Assembly: GCF_001401805.1 (NCBI RefSeq)
Contig: NZ_LKDW01000020.1
Span: 1 to 64,000 of the forward strand
Direction: 5' to 3'
DNA from: Pseudoalteromonas sp. P1-25
GTDB taxonomy: Bacteria; Pseudomonadota; Gammaproteobacteria; Enterobacterales; Alteromonadaceae
DNA length: 64,000 nucleotides
Shown: one piece after another, positions 35,454 through 44,177 of the stretch
Numbering within the stretch: position 1 is the stretch's first letter
Layout: each line of letters begins with the position of its first letter
Program-made: the position numbers and the translations under genes
The notes under the pieces: generated by a model
The model's database searches: none
The model's input: only the letters and a program-made list of their open reading frames with translations
What the model was told of the DNA's origin: nothing

Positions 35454-36605
35454 TCATTTGGATTGCGATAAGAATGAAAGATGTGGCCCTCTGGCCGGGT
35501 GAGCTGTTATGGCATTTAAAAATGCCTCTAATGCTTTCATTTCTTCTGCGGTTAGTGATAACGGCTTTAAAATGGATGATGTTTCAGGAAAAAAAACATC
35601 ATTCTTGTCCTTAGGTATCCTAACACCACCTGCATTATATATATTGATGACGCCTTCCATACTTGCAAATAAACCATTATGCATCCAAGGTTTAGTATTC
35701 ATTACCCCACGTAAACTAGGTGTTTTAAACTTACCTACATCATCAGGCATACCGGTGATATTGAATAACCCAAGATCTTCATACTCTCTTTTATAGTAAG
35801 TAAGGCCAATATTATGAAATTCATTATCTGAAAAAAGTGCGCCGGAGTGACAATTCATACATCGCGCTTTGGTTCTAAATAAGTGCATCCCCCACAACGC
35901 TTGATCACTTAATTGTTTAGCATAAAAAGTCTTTTTTTCTTCGTCTTCTTCCGCAATTGCATGCATAAAATAGTCAAAGTCTGAATTACGCGAACGAATA
36001 GTCCGTTGAAAAGTAGCCAACGCTTTTGCTACATCACTAACCTCCACTATATCTTTGCCAAATACGTCATTGAATTTACTTTTATAGTTCGCGTTAATAT
36101 TTAATCTTAGCGCTAACTCAAACAGCGAAAAATTCATTTCATTACTATCTTGTATCGGCATTAATGCTTGTTGCTCTAATGAGCTTGCTCTGCCATCCCA
36201 AAATAAATTTTCCCATAGCGCTGCATTTTCAATGCTGGGTGCATTGCGTTTTCCAAAACGACGACTGTGACCAAACGACACTTCACGACCATCTGCCCAA
36301 CCTAAATCTCTATCGTGACAGCTTGCACACGCTATATGCTTAGATGAAGATAAGATAGGGTCGTGAAATAGCGCTTCCCCAAGGCGCATTTTAGCCACTG
36401 AAAATGAGTTTGATTTAGGAAATGTGATCTCTGGTAATAAACCAATCTCATTATGCGCAATTCCGGGGTCTAAAAAAGGCTTTGGCCACTTATCGCTAGG
36501 TTGAAGGTATTGCTCACGTAAAAACTCTAAGTTAACTGACTGAGCACTTAAATTACATGCCCAGCCTATTAATATCACTAAAAATAAATGAAAGGGTTTC
36601 AACAT
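35454..36605 (-). CDS. Di-haem cytochrome c peroxidase / MauG-type protein
   Basis: 383 residues with a signal peptide (LFLVILIGWACNLSAQ). Two covalent-haem motifs, CASCHDRD near 99 and CMNCHSGAL near 250, with GLYYK-type text replaced by IGLTYYKREYEDLG, then FKTPSLRGV and PWMHNGLFAS, all marks of the CcpA/MauG superfamily. Either reduces peroxide or oxidises a peptide or protein substrate using two c-type haems in the periplasm. Last gene of an operon with a Fur-box match; its ATG overlaps the stop of the preceding small gene by one base. The genomic partnership with a TonB receptor favours a role in metal or ligand acquisition over plain peroxide defence. Confidence 0.92.
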   Translation of the reverse strand: MLKPFHLFLVILIGWACNLSAQSVNLEFLREQYLQPSDKWPKPFLDPGIAHNEIGLLPEITFPKSNSFSVAKMRLGEALFHDPILSSSKHIACASCHDRDLGWADGREVSFGHSRRFGKRNAPSIENAALWENLFWDGRASSLEQQALMPIQDSNEMNFSLFELALRLNINANYKSKFNDVFGKDIVEVSDVAKALATFQRTIRSRNSDFDYFMHAIAEEDEEKKTFYAKQLSDQALWGMHLFRTKARCMNCHSGALFSDNEFHNIGLTYYKREYEDLGLFNITGMPDDVGKFKTPSLRGVMNTKPWMHNGLFASMEGVINIYNAGGVRIPKDKNDVFFPETSSILKPLSLTAEEMKALEAFLNAITAHPARGPHLSFLSQSK

Positions 36606-36835
36606 TACTTATTTTTTTCTAAAGAGAAAGTTTTACCATCAGCTGCAACAAGCTTTTTGACTTCTTCAATGTGTAATTCATTTATATCTATACACATATC
36701 TTCGCGTTTTTTTCTTGCAGACACTAACACTGCTGGCTCAGAAATAAATCGCTCTATTTTAATTGCATGGGTGTCAGCATCTGCGTTATAACATAGCTGT
36801 GTAGCCGTAAGGGTTAATACAAGTAGTGGTGCCAT
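36605..36835 (-). CDS. Small exported hypothetical protein
   Basis: 76 residues, unrecognised. N-terminal hydrophobic stretch (APLLVLTLTATQLC) likely acts as a signal; the mature part contains two or fewer cysteines (LCYNADADTHAIK and EDMCIDINELHIEE) and a charged helix. It sits between the TonB receptor (12-base gap) and the di-haem peroxidase (1-base overlap), so it is almost surely translated and may be a substrate or helper of the peroxidase. Confidence 0.7.
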   Translation of the reverse strand: MAPLLVLTLTATQLCYNADADTHAIKIERFISEPAVLVSARKKREDMCIDINELHIEEVKKLVAADGKTFSLEKNK

Positions 36836-36847
36836 AATAATTTCCTC

Positions 36848-39541
36848 TTAATAATCTAAATTAATGCCTAACCAAAAGCGTCGTCCAAGCTCAACACCTG
36901 TTGTATAAGGGCTAACTTGATAGGTACGCTCGTTTAAAATATTTTCACCTTCAAAACTTAAAGTCATTGTGTAATCACGTGCTACTACTAACGAGTATTT
37001 AACGCTACCGCTTAGTAACCAAAAACTTGGTCGCTTTTCTATTCGATACACGGGGTATTCTTTTCTGTTTGGTGCACAGCCATCGCAGATAGAGGTAGCT
37101 TCACTGACTGATTTTGTGGTGCCTGTTGCGTAAACCACATCTTGCGCACCGTTAAAGCGGGCATACGCAGACAGTTGCCAATTACCAAAATCGCCGCCCC
37201 AGCTTAAGTTAGCAATTATTGGTCGGTTAAAATCTTGTTTTTCAAGCTCCATATCATGACGAGTAATTAAGTGATAAGTATCGTTCACACTTCGGCTGCT
37301 CAACTCATAATTATCAGATCTTAAATAAACTAGTTCATTATCATCATACGAAAAATTTAGGAAGTAATCGTTGCTATTAATATAAGTGCGTGTTTCACCA
37401 TCGAATTGTTCAGCGCTTGTGGTATTACTTGCGTGCGATACATTACACTCAATGTGTTGATTATCATATGTTGCCATCCATGAAAGGCTATAACGCTGAT
37501 ACTCACTACTGCCTGAGTTAGCCCCATATAATATTGCTTCACCTAGGTCATTGGTTCCTCTAACGCGATTTATGCTATCTTGCTGATCACGATACAGCCA
37601 CTTTAACTCAAGCGTTCCACCGAGCAGTTGATGTCGATAAGCTGCTGTGAGTTCATCACTAAACGGGGTTTCTAAATCATTATAAACATAGCGATAACCA
37701 GTGTTCGTAAGTGAAGCTTGCCACTGCTGAGGCCTATGCTGATAAATAGCCCTCACTTCACTGTGGGTGGGGAGCATCGCTTCATTTAATTTATAATTAA
37801 TTGCATCACTTGCGTAATAGCGATTTGCACCAAGTACAATTTTGCCATCTCCTTCAAACAGCGAAACAGTGCCACGTAAACGTGGTGCTAAATTATGATT
37901 AGTAAAAAAGTCATTGTAATCGTACCTAAAGCCCAATGTTAACGAATAGTTTTGCCATTCAAGTTGGTTCTCTAGGTAAGCTGAAAACACATTTACTTGC
38001 GCCTCAGCTTTCGCTTTAGGCGTTACTTGGCGGCTTTGAAAATATTGCCCTGTTTGTTGAATATTACTTTGGTACAGTAAAAAGTCGTCACTGTTTTGCA
38101 AGTCAAGTGGTCGCCCTAGCTCTTCTTCAAGATCAGCGACAGAACTATATAGCTGTGTTTCTACGCAATCAAACTGATACCCTGCGCAATCAATCATTGG
38201 GGAGATAATTGACCCGTTATACACTATGGCATCTTCTAAACGCTCAAATACAGATGTTTGCTGCTCTAATGCATAACCTATTGAAAGACTATAATCACCG
38301 TCCAATACTTTTGCTAAAGGGATTTCAAAATCTTGTTTAACGCTTAACGTTTCTTGGGTTTTCTTAATATCACCAAAACCACCTTCAAGACTGTTTATAG
38401 ACCCGTCATATTCACCCCAGTTTTTACCTGCGGTATTTAACCAGGTATACCATGCTGAATTCGCATTTTTAGAGTTTTCACTGCTGCGCCAACTTAATTG
38501 TGAGTTAATATAACCCCAACTTCTATCCGCTTGCCAAGTAAGTACCGCATTTGTGCCACCACCTTCAATGGTATAATCGCTATTAAGCGCATTAACATCA
38601 AAATAGTTACCCTCGTAAGGTGCAAATAAATAACTCAGTGAAATATCATCATTCGGTGTCAAAGCATAATCAAACTTAATAAAACCATTGTAGTTTGTTT
38701 GTTCTTGTAACCTTAGCGAACCTAACTGCTCTAGGCTTTCTTGTGACTCTAAGTATTGAAACTGTGCCACAACACCGAGCTTATCGGTAACTGGCGCTGA
38801 GATATACGTACTAAAATCACGTTTTTGGAACACCGCATTTTCTAAGGTGTCTGAGCCATCAAAATCAGGTGAGTAATAATTATGATACTCAACCCAATCA
38901 TCCGCTGTTTGCCGATAGCTTATTCCAAACGATAGTTTATCAAGCGCTTTACGGGTTTGTGCTTGTACTAAACCACCATTAAAGTTACCGTATTTAGCAG
39001 GAATATTACTATCGTAAACTTCTATACTTTCAATTAGGTCAAGGTTTAAAAACACTTCTTGGCTATGACCTGCAACATCTTGGAGTAAATTCCTATCGGT
39101 GTTCCCTGCAACATTGTTTAAGTTTGAGTTATTCGAAACGCCATCAATGAGATAAGCAGTAGCGCGACCATCAGCTCCTGCAATAGATACTTCAGCAGGT
39201 TTAATATTGCTTACTTGATCAGCCGTATACGCAGACTCTCCATATTGAACGCCGGGTAAAACACCAAGAAGATCATTTAAATTACCATTGCCAAAACGGT
39301 AATCTTTAATTAGTTTACGATCTAACGTATATACACCCTGAGCCCCCATAGAGATAGGGTTTAACTTTTCTCCCTTAACCTCTATTACCTCAATATTTTT
39401 AACACAATGAGAATCTTGGCCATCGCACGTTTCATAACGACTTTCGGTAATTTCTTTCTCATCACTTGTGGCTTGTTGTGCAAGAGTAGGCATCGTGAGC
39501 GCAAAGCTAACGATGCCTAAAGTCGAATTTATAAAGCTCAT
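36848..39541 (-). CDS. TonB-dependent receptor in an operon with a Fur-box match
   Basis: 897 residues, signal peptide (STLGIVSFALTMPTLAQQ), short N-terminal extension, plug with VYTLDRKLIKDYRFGNGNLN and LLGVLPGVQYGES, YLIDGVSNNSN, SIEVYDSNIPAKYGNFNGG, and a barrel ending in FWLGINLDY. Such receptors import metal chelates, haem or peptides through TonB. Its ATG overlaps the stop of the upstream lipoprotein gene by one base (TAATG), so the two are coupled. Cys pairs in predicted loops (ICDGCAPN, IDCAGYQFDC) may be disulfide-linked. Confidence 0.93.
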   Translation of the reverse strand: MSFINSTLGIVSFALTMPTLAQQATSDEKEITESRYETCDGQDSHCVKNIEVIEVKGEKLNPISMGAQGVYTLDRKLIKDYRFGNGNLNDLLGVLPGVQYGESAYTADQVSNIKPAEVSIAGADGRATAYLIDGVSNNSNLNNVAGNTDRNLLQDVAGHSQEVFLNLDLIESIEVYDSNIPAKYGNFNGGLVQAQTRKALDKLSFGISYRQTADDWVEYHNYYSPDFDGSDTLENAVFQKRDFSTYISAPVTDKLGVVAQFQYLESQESLEQLGSLRLQEQTNYNGFIKFDYALTPNDDISLSYLFAPYEGNYFDVNALNSDYTIEGGGTNAVLTWQADRSWGYINSQLSWRSSENSKNANSAWYTWLNTAGKNWGEYDGSINSLEGGFGDIKKTQETLSVKQDFEIPLAKVLDGDYSLSIGYALEQQTSVFERLEDAIVYNGSIISPMIDCAGYQFDCVETQLYSSVADLEEELGRPLDLQNSDDFLLYQSNIQQTGQYFQSRQVTPKAKAEAQVNVFSAYLENQLEWQNYSLTLGFRYDYNDFFTNHNLAPRLRGTVSLFEGDGKIVLGANRYYASDAINYKLNEAMLPTHSEVRAIYQHRPQQWQASLTNTGYRYVYNDLETPFSDELTAAYRHQLLGGTLELKWLYRDQQDSINRVRGTNDLGEAILYGANSGSSEYQRYSLSWMATYDNQHIECNVSHASNTTSAEQFDGETRTYINSNDYFLNFSYDDNELVYLRSDNYELSSRSVNDTYHLITRHDMELEKQDFNRPIIANLSWGGDFGNWQLSAYARFNGAQDVVYATGTTKSVSEATSICDGCAPNRKEYPVYRIEKRPSFWLLSGSVKYSLVVARDYTMTLSFEGENILNERTYQVSPYTTGVELGRRFWLGINLDY

Positions 39542-42348
39542 TACTGGCGTGTCTTATCTAATGGGTAAGCATCTGTTAGATCATCAACACCATCGTTATC
39601 GCTATCTAGATCAAGTTCAATTGCAGACTCTGCGATCATTTGCTCACTGGCATACGGTAAGAAGAAGTTTGCTTTACCATCGTTATCTGTATCTACAGTG
39701 GCAATGCTCACACCCGTAAACGCATCAAACTGGCTTAGGGACTCAATCGCAGAAGTCAAAATAGAGTCGTGCTCAACCACCCCAAGTGAACCTTTGTCTT
39801 TTAATTCAACTGCGCTATCAAATTGCCCGATAGCTAGGTATTGCTCAGCAAACTGTGGATAATATTGTAACTGTGTTTGTAGTGAGGCTTCGTCTAAACG
39901 CGTGATATTCCATTTCACTAAATCTGCCCATAAAGTTGTCGTCTCTTCATGAAGCTGCTGGTAATTATCAATTTTTCCGGCTTGTCTAAGCAATAACTTA
40001 TAGTAGGATTCAAAGCGATAATCATCTTTTGTAGTGGTTGCTTCAAAATAGTCTTGCGTCACTGAAAACTGATATTCACTGCTTACCAACGACTCTATTT
40101 CTTTAATTAGTTCTACATATTCAGTGTAATGAGTCAACGCTGTAGCAAAGTCACCGCCATAGGCAAAAGCAGCAGCCAGTTTCCCTGTGTCTATTAATTT
40201 TTGCGTAATTTGACTGTCATCGTATGCTGTAATAAAGCTTTGTGCTTTTTCAACTAGCGGGCTTACTAATTCAGCTTGTCCTAATGAATAATGGTATTTA
40301 ATCAAATCAATACTTGAATCAACAATCTCATCAGCGGTTACATCTGTACCACTGATTTGCCCATATTTTTGCAGCGAAATTTCACGGCACACCGTTAAGG
40401 TTGATACGGCTTGATCGATGTATTTTTGCTCATCCGTAAAGTTGATTATTGTTGATAGCTGATCCAGTATAAGCTGACACCCCGTGGCGCCAGTAACAAA
40501 TGCTTGTGTTGCTATATTTTGCGCTAAATATTCTTCAGTGCTTAAAACACTTAAACCCTCTGCAATGTATTTTGCTGCATCTGCGTAACGTCCTTGCTCA
40601 ATCAAAATTGCAGAACCACCAGGGTTAGAGCTATTAAAAGATGTAATTGTTGTAAATAAATTTCTTAAATCACTCTCATCTTTTTGTGCAAGAATTAGCG
40701 CTAAACTTTCATCTGCATCTTCAATGCTACGAACATATGCAAATAAAAGTGCTTCCTCAGCATCTTCTTTAGCCCAATCATAGTAAAAACTATCCTTGTC
40801 AAACTTACTTAATAGTACTGTTTCAATATCTATTTCGGGATAAAGCGTGACCAAATGCTTGGCGTAGTCTACTAGTCCAAAAGGGTACTCGGTAAGGGTA
40901 ACTTGCGCATATTCATCTGCTTCTCGGGGGTATGCATCATCGTAATTTACAACGCCATTTAAGGCTAATGCGTCTGCAATTGCATTTTTTGCGTCATCTA
41001 TTTCATTTAAGGTTATATAGCTTTCTACAACATTAGTTAATGCTACAAGGCGTATACTGTAATATTTTTCCCCTTCATTGCCATTTCTGTCGTTCGACAC
41101 ATAGCTGTAACCTATTTTATTGGCAAATATATATAGCCTATCCACCATATCTTTAGCATATTGAAAATCTTGCTCAGTACGGGTTTCAAGCCAAATATTA
41201 ATTACATCTTCAACCGTGTTTCTAAATCCAAAAAATAATCGTAGCGCTTGAGTAGTCTGTTCTTCATCAAGCGCTGAGCTTAATAAGATATCTAGAATAT
41301 TATAACTTTGTAGTGCAAGTGTTGGCTCACCCGCGTTTAGGTATGACTCAGCTAAAGAATAGAAAAAATCTTGATCGTCTGCTGTAAATGCCGAAATACC
41401 TTTGGTCGCAATATAGGTAGAGTATAAGTTACTGGCCTCTAATCTAAGCTCATTCGCTCTTTCAAGTTTACCTAATAAAGTGTATTGATTCGCAACATTA
41501 ACAAGTGCTAAAGCGCGTAGCTCATCACGAATAATGCTATCTTGTGTAATTAAACGCTCTGTCTCATTCTCTAACCCTGCCTCCGCGTATCCTATTGCCA
41601 AAGCTGAGTTTACTTCACCAATATTAATATCATTTTGTAATGTAGTAGTAAGCTGCTCCGAGCGCTTTAAATGTGACTGTTCTGACGCGTAGTAATAATA
41701 AGCACGATCCGCATTAGTCGATAAATTAGCCGATATTTCGAGTGTTTTACTTACAGTACCGCCATTTCCATCATCAACTGTTAGCTCAAAGCTATCAACC
41801 GCATTCGACAATGTAATTGGCGAATAAGTAATTTCACCCGTGTCTGAATTAAGCGTAAGATCACCATTAATGGCTTGTTTTGAAATTGTATATTTAAGTG
41901 TATCTGCATCGATATCTGTGGCAGCAACCGTTCCAACTTTTGTCTCGCCGCCACTAACCTGAACTTTATCTATACTAATAACAGGGTCATCATTCACTGC
42001 TAGCACGTTGATTGATACTGTTGTTGTTGCTGAGTCTTTGCCATCAGACACCATCACTTGAAACGCGTCAGCGCCATTAAAGTTGCTATCCGGTAAATAC
42101 GTTACCTCGCCGGTGCTGGTATTAACATTCACGCTACCATTACTCGCAGCATTCGCTAAAGAGTAACTAAGTTGATCATTGTTAGTGTCTGTTGCGCTTA
42201 CAGTAAATGTCAGGCTCGAATCTTCATCCAAAGATGAAGAGTACGCTGCCTGAGAAAATTGTGGTGCGGAGTTTGACTCTGAACCTGAGCCGCCGCACCC
42301 ACTTAGAATTAGTGTACTTATTGCTATAGATAAAAATTTTAATTTCAT
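39541..42348 (-). CDS. Large surface lipoprotein: cadherin-like, TPR-like, calcium motifs
   Basis: 935 residues. Lipobox LILSGCGGSG (Cys18). Residues about 30-210 are two tandem cadherin-like (VCBS/tandem-95) domains (YSLANAASNGSVNVNTSTGE and YTISKQAINGDLTLNSDTGE are the matching cores). Residues about 215-880 look like a long alpha-helical TPR-type solenoid. The C-terminus has calcium-type motifs DTDNDGKANF and DLDSDNDGVDDLTDAYPLD, as in thrombospondin type 3 repeats. First gene of the four-gene operon; probably outer-membrane attached and acting as partner of the receptor. Function not known. Confidence 0.85.
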   Translation of the reverse strand: MKLKFLSIAISTLILSGCGGSGSESNSAPQFSQAAYSSSLDEDSSLTFTVSATDTNNDQLSYSLANAASNGSVNVNTSTGEVTYLPDSNFNGADAFQVMVSDGKDSATTTVSINVLAVNDDPVISIDKVQVSGGETKVGTVAATDIDADTLKYTISKQAINGDLTLNSDTGEITYSPITLSNAVDSFELTVDDGNGGTVSKTLEISANLSTNADRAYYYYASEQSHLKRSEQLTTTLQNDINIGEVNSALAIGYAEAGLENETERLITQDSIIRDELRALALVNVANQYTLLGKLERANELRLEASNLYSTYIATKGISAFTADDQDFFYSLAESYLNAGEPTLALQSYNILDILLSSALDEEQTTQALRLFFGFRNTVEDVINIWLETRTEQDFQYAKDMVDRLYIFANKIGYSYVSNDRNGNEGEKYYSIRLVALTNVVESYITLNEIDDAKNAIADALALNGVVNYDDAYPREADEYAQVTLTEYPFGLVDYAKHLVTLYPEIDIETVLLSKFDKDSFYYDWAKEDAEEALLFAYVRSIEDADESLALILAQKDESDLRNLFTTITSFNSSNPGGSAILIEQGRYADAAKYIAEGLSVLSTEEYLAQNIATQAFVTGATGCQLILDQLSTIINFTDEQKYIDQAVSTLTVCREISLQKYGQISGTDVTADEIVDSSIDLIKYHYSLGQAELVSPLVEKAQSFITAYDDSQITQKLIDTGKLAAAFAYGGDFATALTHYTEYVELIKEIESLVSSEYQFSVTQDYFEATTTKDDYRFESYYKLLLRQAGKIDNYQQLHEETTTLWADLVKWNITRLDEASLQTQLQYYPQFAEQYLAIGQFDSAVELKDKGSLGVVEHDSILTSAIESLSQFDAFTGVSIATVDTDNDGKANFFLPYASEQMIAESAIELDLDSDNDGVDDLTDAYPLDKTRQ

Positions 42349-42383
42349 GTCAATTCCCTGTTAATTTCCAGCGAGATCTTAAT

Positions 42384-42402
42384 GAAACTAATTATCATTT
42401 TC
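42384..42402 (-). promoter_or_regulatory. Fur box upstream of the lipoprotein-TonB-peroxidase operon
   Basis: On the minus strand GAAAATGATAATTAGTTTC matches the 19-base Fur consensus GATAATGATAATCATTATC at 15 positions, 36 bases upstream of the first gene. Iron repression of the operon is inferred. Confidence 0.7.
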
Positions 42403-42794
42403 AATGCTTTTTATTTTTTTCCAATCATTTATTTACAAAGGTGTTATTTTTTAAATAAAGTTAACCACTTAACCAACAAATATTAAAATCATTATCCTTT
42501 CTAATCATGGGGTAGCTAGCTGTAGCGGTTGAATTTTAAGCTGCACATGTAGACTTATTACCAAACTGGTTATTTAGGTAATCTATTTTAAGGTATGTAA
42601 ATCATGAGGGTAGTGAAGCGAATTTTTTATTAGGTTGTGTTTATTAATTAACCTTTTGTACTCCAAATTTATACAGCCCTAAATGAGGGTTTTTAATATA
42701 GCCTGCGGAAAATTTGATTACCCAAAATAACCAAGAGCTACATCTTTTTTCATAACGAGTTATATTTTATTAGCAGCACTTGCTTGCTTAAAAT
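42403..42794. other. Intergenic, no gene seen
   Basis: AT-rich stretch between the operon promoter and the zinc-ribbon gene. No open frame with a ribosome site and no palindrome beyond those listed. Confidence 0.5.
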
Positions 42795-42842
42795 TAATAC
42801 CAATTCACTTAATTAAGTGAGCTATTTTGAGGCTTGGTATTA
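42795..42842. repeat. Nested palindrome overlapping a stop codon
   Basis: Outer arms TAATACCAA and TTGGTATTA (9 bp perfect) enclose the perfect 16-bp palindrome TCACTTAATTAAGTGA. The right arm contains the stop codon of the zinc-ribbon gene. Looks like a dispersed intergenic repeat that now serves as its 3' end. Confidence 0.65.
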
Positions 42843-43340
42843 AAGATTAAGTAATGCTAATTGCACCAGCCGCTCAACCGTGGTGTTTTGGGTATTTTTG
42901 GGCGCTTTGGGGTAATACTTAGATTTTGGCGACTTAATAGTTATAAACCCATGATTGGTTGCCATTTCGTGCGCTAACAGCTTTCGCTCTTTGGGGGTTA
43001 AATGGTTTTCGTGTATTTTTGCAAGCTCGCCGCTATCGAGCCATATGCCTGCACAACCTGGGCACTCGTCTATTTCAACCACTTTGAGCGGTGAAAAAAA
43101 CCGGCGCATCATCACCACTTTTATACACTTTGGGCAATTAATTCGTTGCGATACATCGTATTCACTCTCGCTATATTCACCCAAGTACTTAAGTAGCACC
43201 TGGCCATGCTTTAACTCAGGCGAGCTAAACTTAAAAATTTGGCTGTTATCAAAAAATACGCCGCCTTGTGCTGACGTGTAAACAGTAATCCCGCCAATTA
43301 ATAGCGGCTCAAGAGAGGTATTTGTGCGTGGGCATAACAT
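42840..43340 (-). CDS. TFIIB-type zinc-ribbon protein
   Basis: 166 residues. N-terminal CPRTNTSLEP and central CPKC (near 71) with CPGCAGIWLDSGELAKI (near 94) form the zf-TFIIB zinc ribbon; ECPGCxGxWLDxGEL is the family signature. The N-terminal half repeats a degraded version with GGVFFDNSQIFKF. A C-terminal helical tail follows. Role unknown; such proteins are probably nucleic-acid or protein binding. Confidence 0.85.
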   Translation of the reverse strand: MLCPRTNTSLEPLLIGGITVYTSAQGGVFFDNSQIFKFSSPELKHGQVLLKYLGEYSESEYDVSQRINCPKCIKVVMMRRFFSPLKVVEIDECPGCAGIWLDSGELAKIHENHLTPKERKLLAHEMATNHGFITIKSPKSKYYPKAPKNTQNTTVERLVQLALLNL

Positions 43341-43379
43341 TCTAAAATCCTTTTATTTTAATACTTAACTTACACTACT

Positions 43380-43976
43380 TTACTCAAGTGCTTTATGAAT
43401 AAGCCCAACAAGCGGTGGTGGCAATGTAATATGTCCAGCCAATACAAACTCATGTGCTTCGTCTGACATTTTTTGCCAAGTACGGCGAATAATCCCTATC
43501 CATTTTTGCTCATCGTAATCAGGCTTGCTATTAGCAAACCCGAGCATGTAATGCTCAATAAATACAAGGCTAGCTACATCTTCTACTAATTGGCTGTCGG
43601 GGTTACGTTTAATATTCTTTTTAGCAACTGCATCGTACACTCTGTTTTGCTCAGCCTCACCGTACCCAGCTTGCTGCATAAGCGCTACAACACTACTTGC
43701 ATGAAATATATAAAGTGCACTGCGCCACTGATGATAGCCCTGCTTATTCATTGCAAAGTCACTACGCGGCGACTTCCAGCGCTGAATATGCTGCCCACGC
43801 ACTGCAATTTGCATTAGCTCATCAGCACCTGGGTTAAAACGGCTAAGCATGTCGCTCATACGAGTAGCATAAAGGCTTTCTTTGGGCACGCTTTGCCCAT
43901 TAAATTGCTCAGTGTTTGGGTCTTGGTTGTTAGCTTCATCAATTAGGGCGATTACTTTATTAAACATGACGGTCAT
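43380..43976 (-). CDS. DUF4202 family protein
   Basis: 198 residues. Family-type wording: EANNQDPN near the start, LYATRMSDMLSRFNPGADEL, QIAVRGQHIQRWKSPRSDF, GYHQWRSALYIFHA and LVFIEHYM. The conserved His and Arg residues suggest an all-helical metal-binding enzyme of the HD type, but no activity is established. A second ATG at 43967 is an equal start candidate; neither has a strong ribosome site. Lies 39 bases upstream of the zinc-ribbon gene, likely cotranscribed. Confidence 0.8.
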   Translation of the reverse strand: MTVMFNKVIALIDEANNQDPNTEQFNGQSVPKESLYATRMSDMLSRFNPGADELMQIAVRGQHIQRWKSPRSDFAMNKQGYHQWRSALYIFHASSVVALMQQAGYGEAEQNRVYDAVAKKNIKRNPDSQLVEDVASLVFIEHYMLGFANSKPDYDEQKWIGIIRRTWQKMSDEAHEFVLAGHITLPPPLVGLIHKALE

Positions 43977-44177
43977 TTTTTATAATAAGTTTTAATTATT
44001 CTAAACGCTGATAAAACAATAAACTAGTGCGCCAATCAGTTATGCAGTGAAATTTGTTCAATCAAAAATAAAACCACTAAATATGGGCTGTAAAAGTGAG
44101 CGCATTGATTTAGTTAACTTGGTACTATATTAAACACAAATTAAAATAAAAAAGCGCGACTAACTCGCCAATAACGG

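Noticed and set aside
44043..44063. Sixteen-base match (TGAAATTTGTTCAATC) to the hairpin at 6294-6310
   Set aside because: The flanks do not match and the rest of the element is missing; could be chance.
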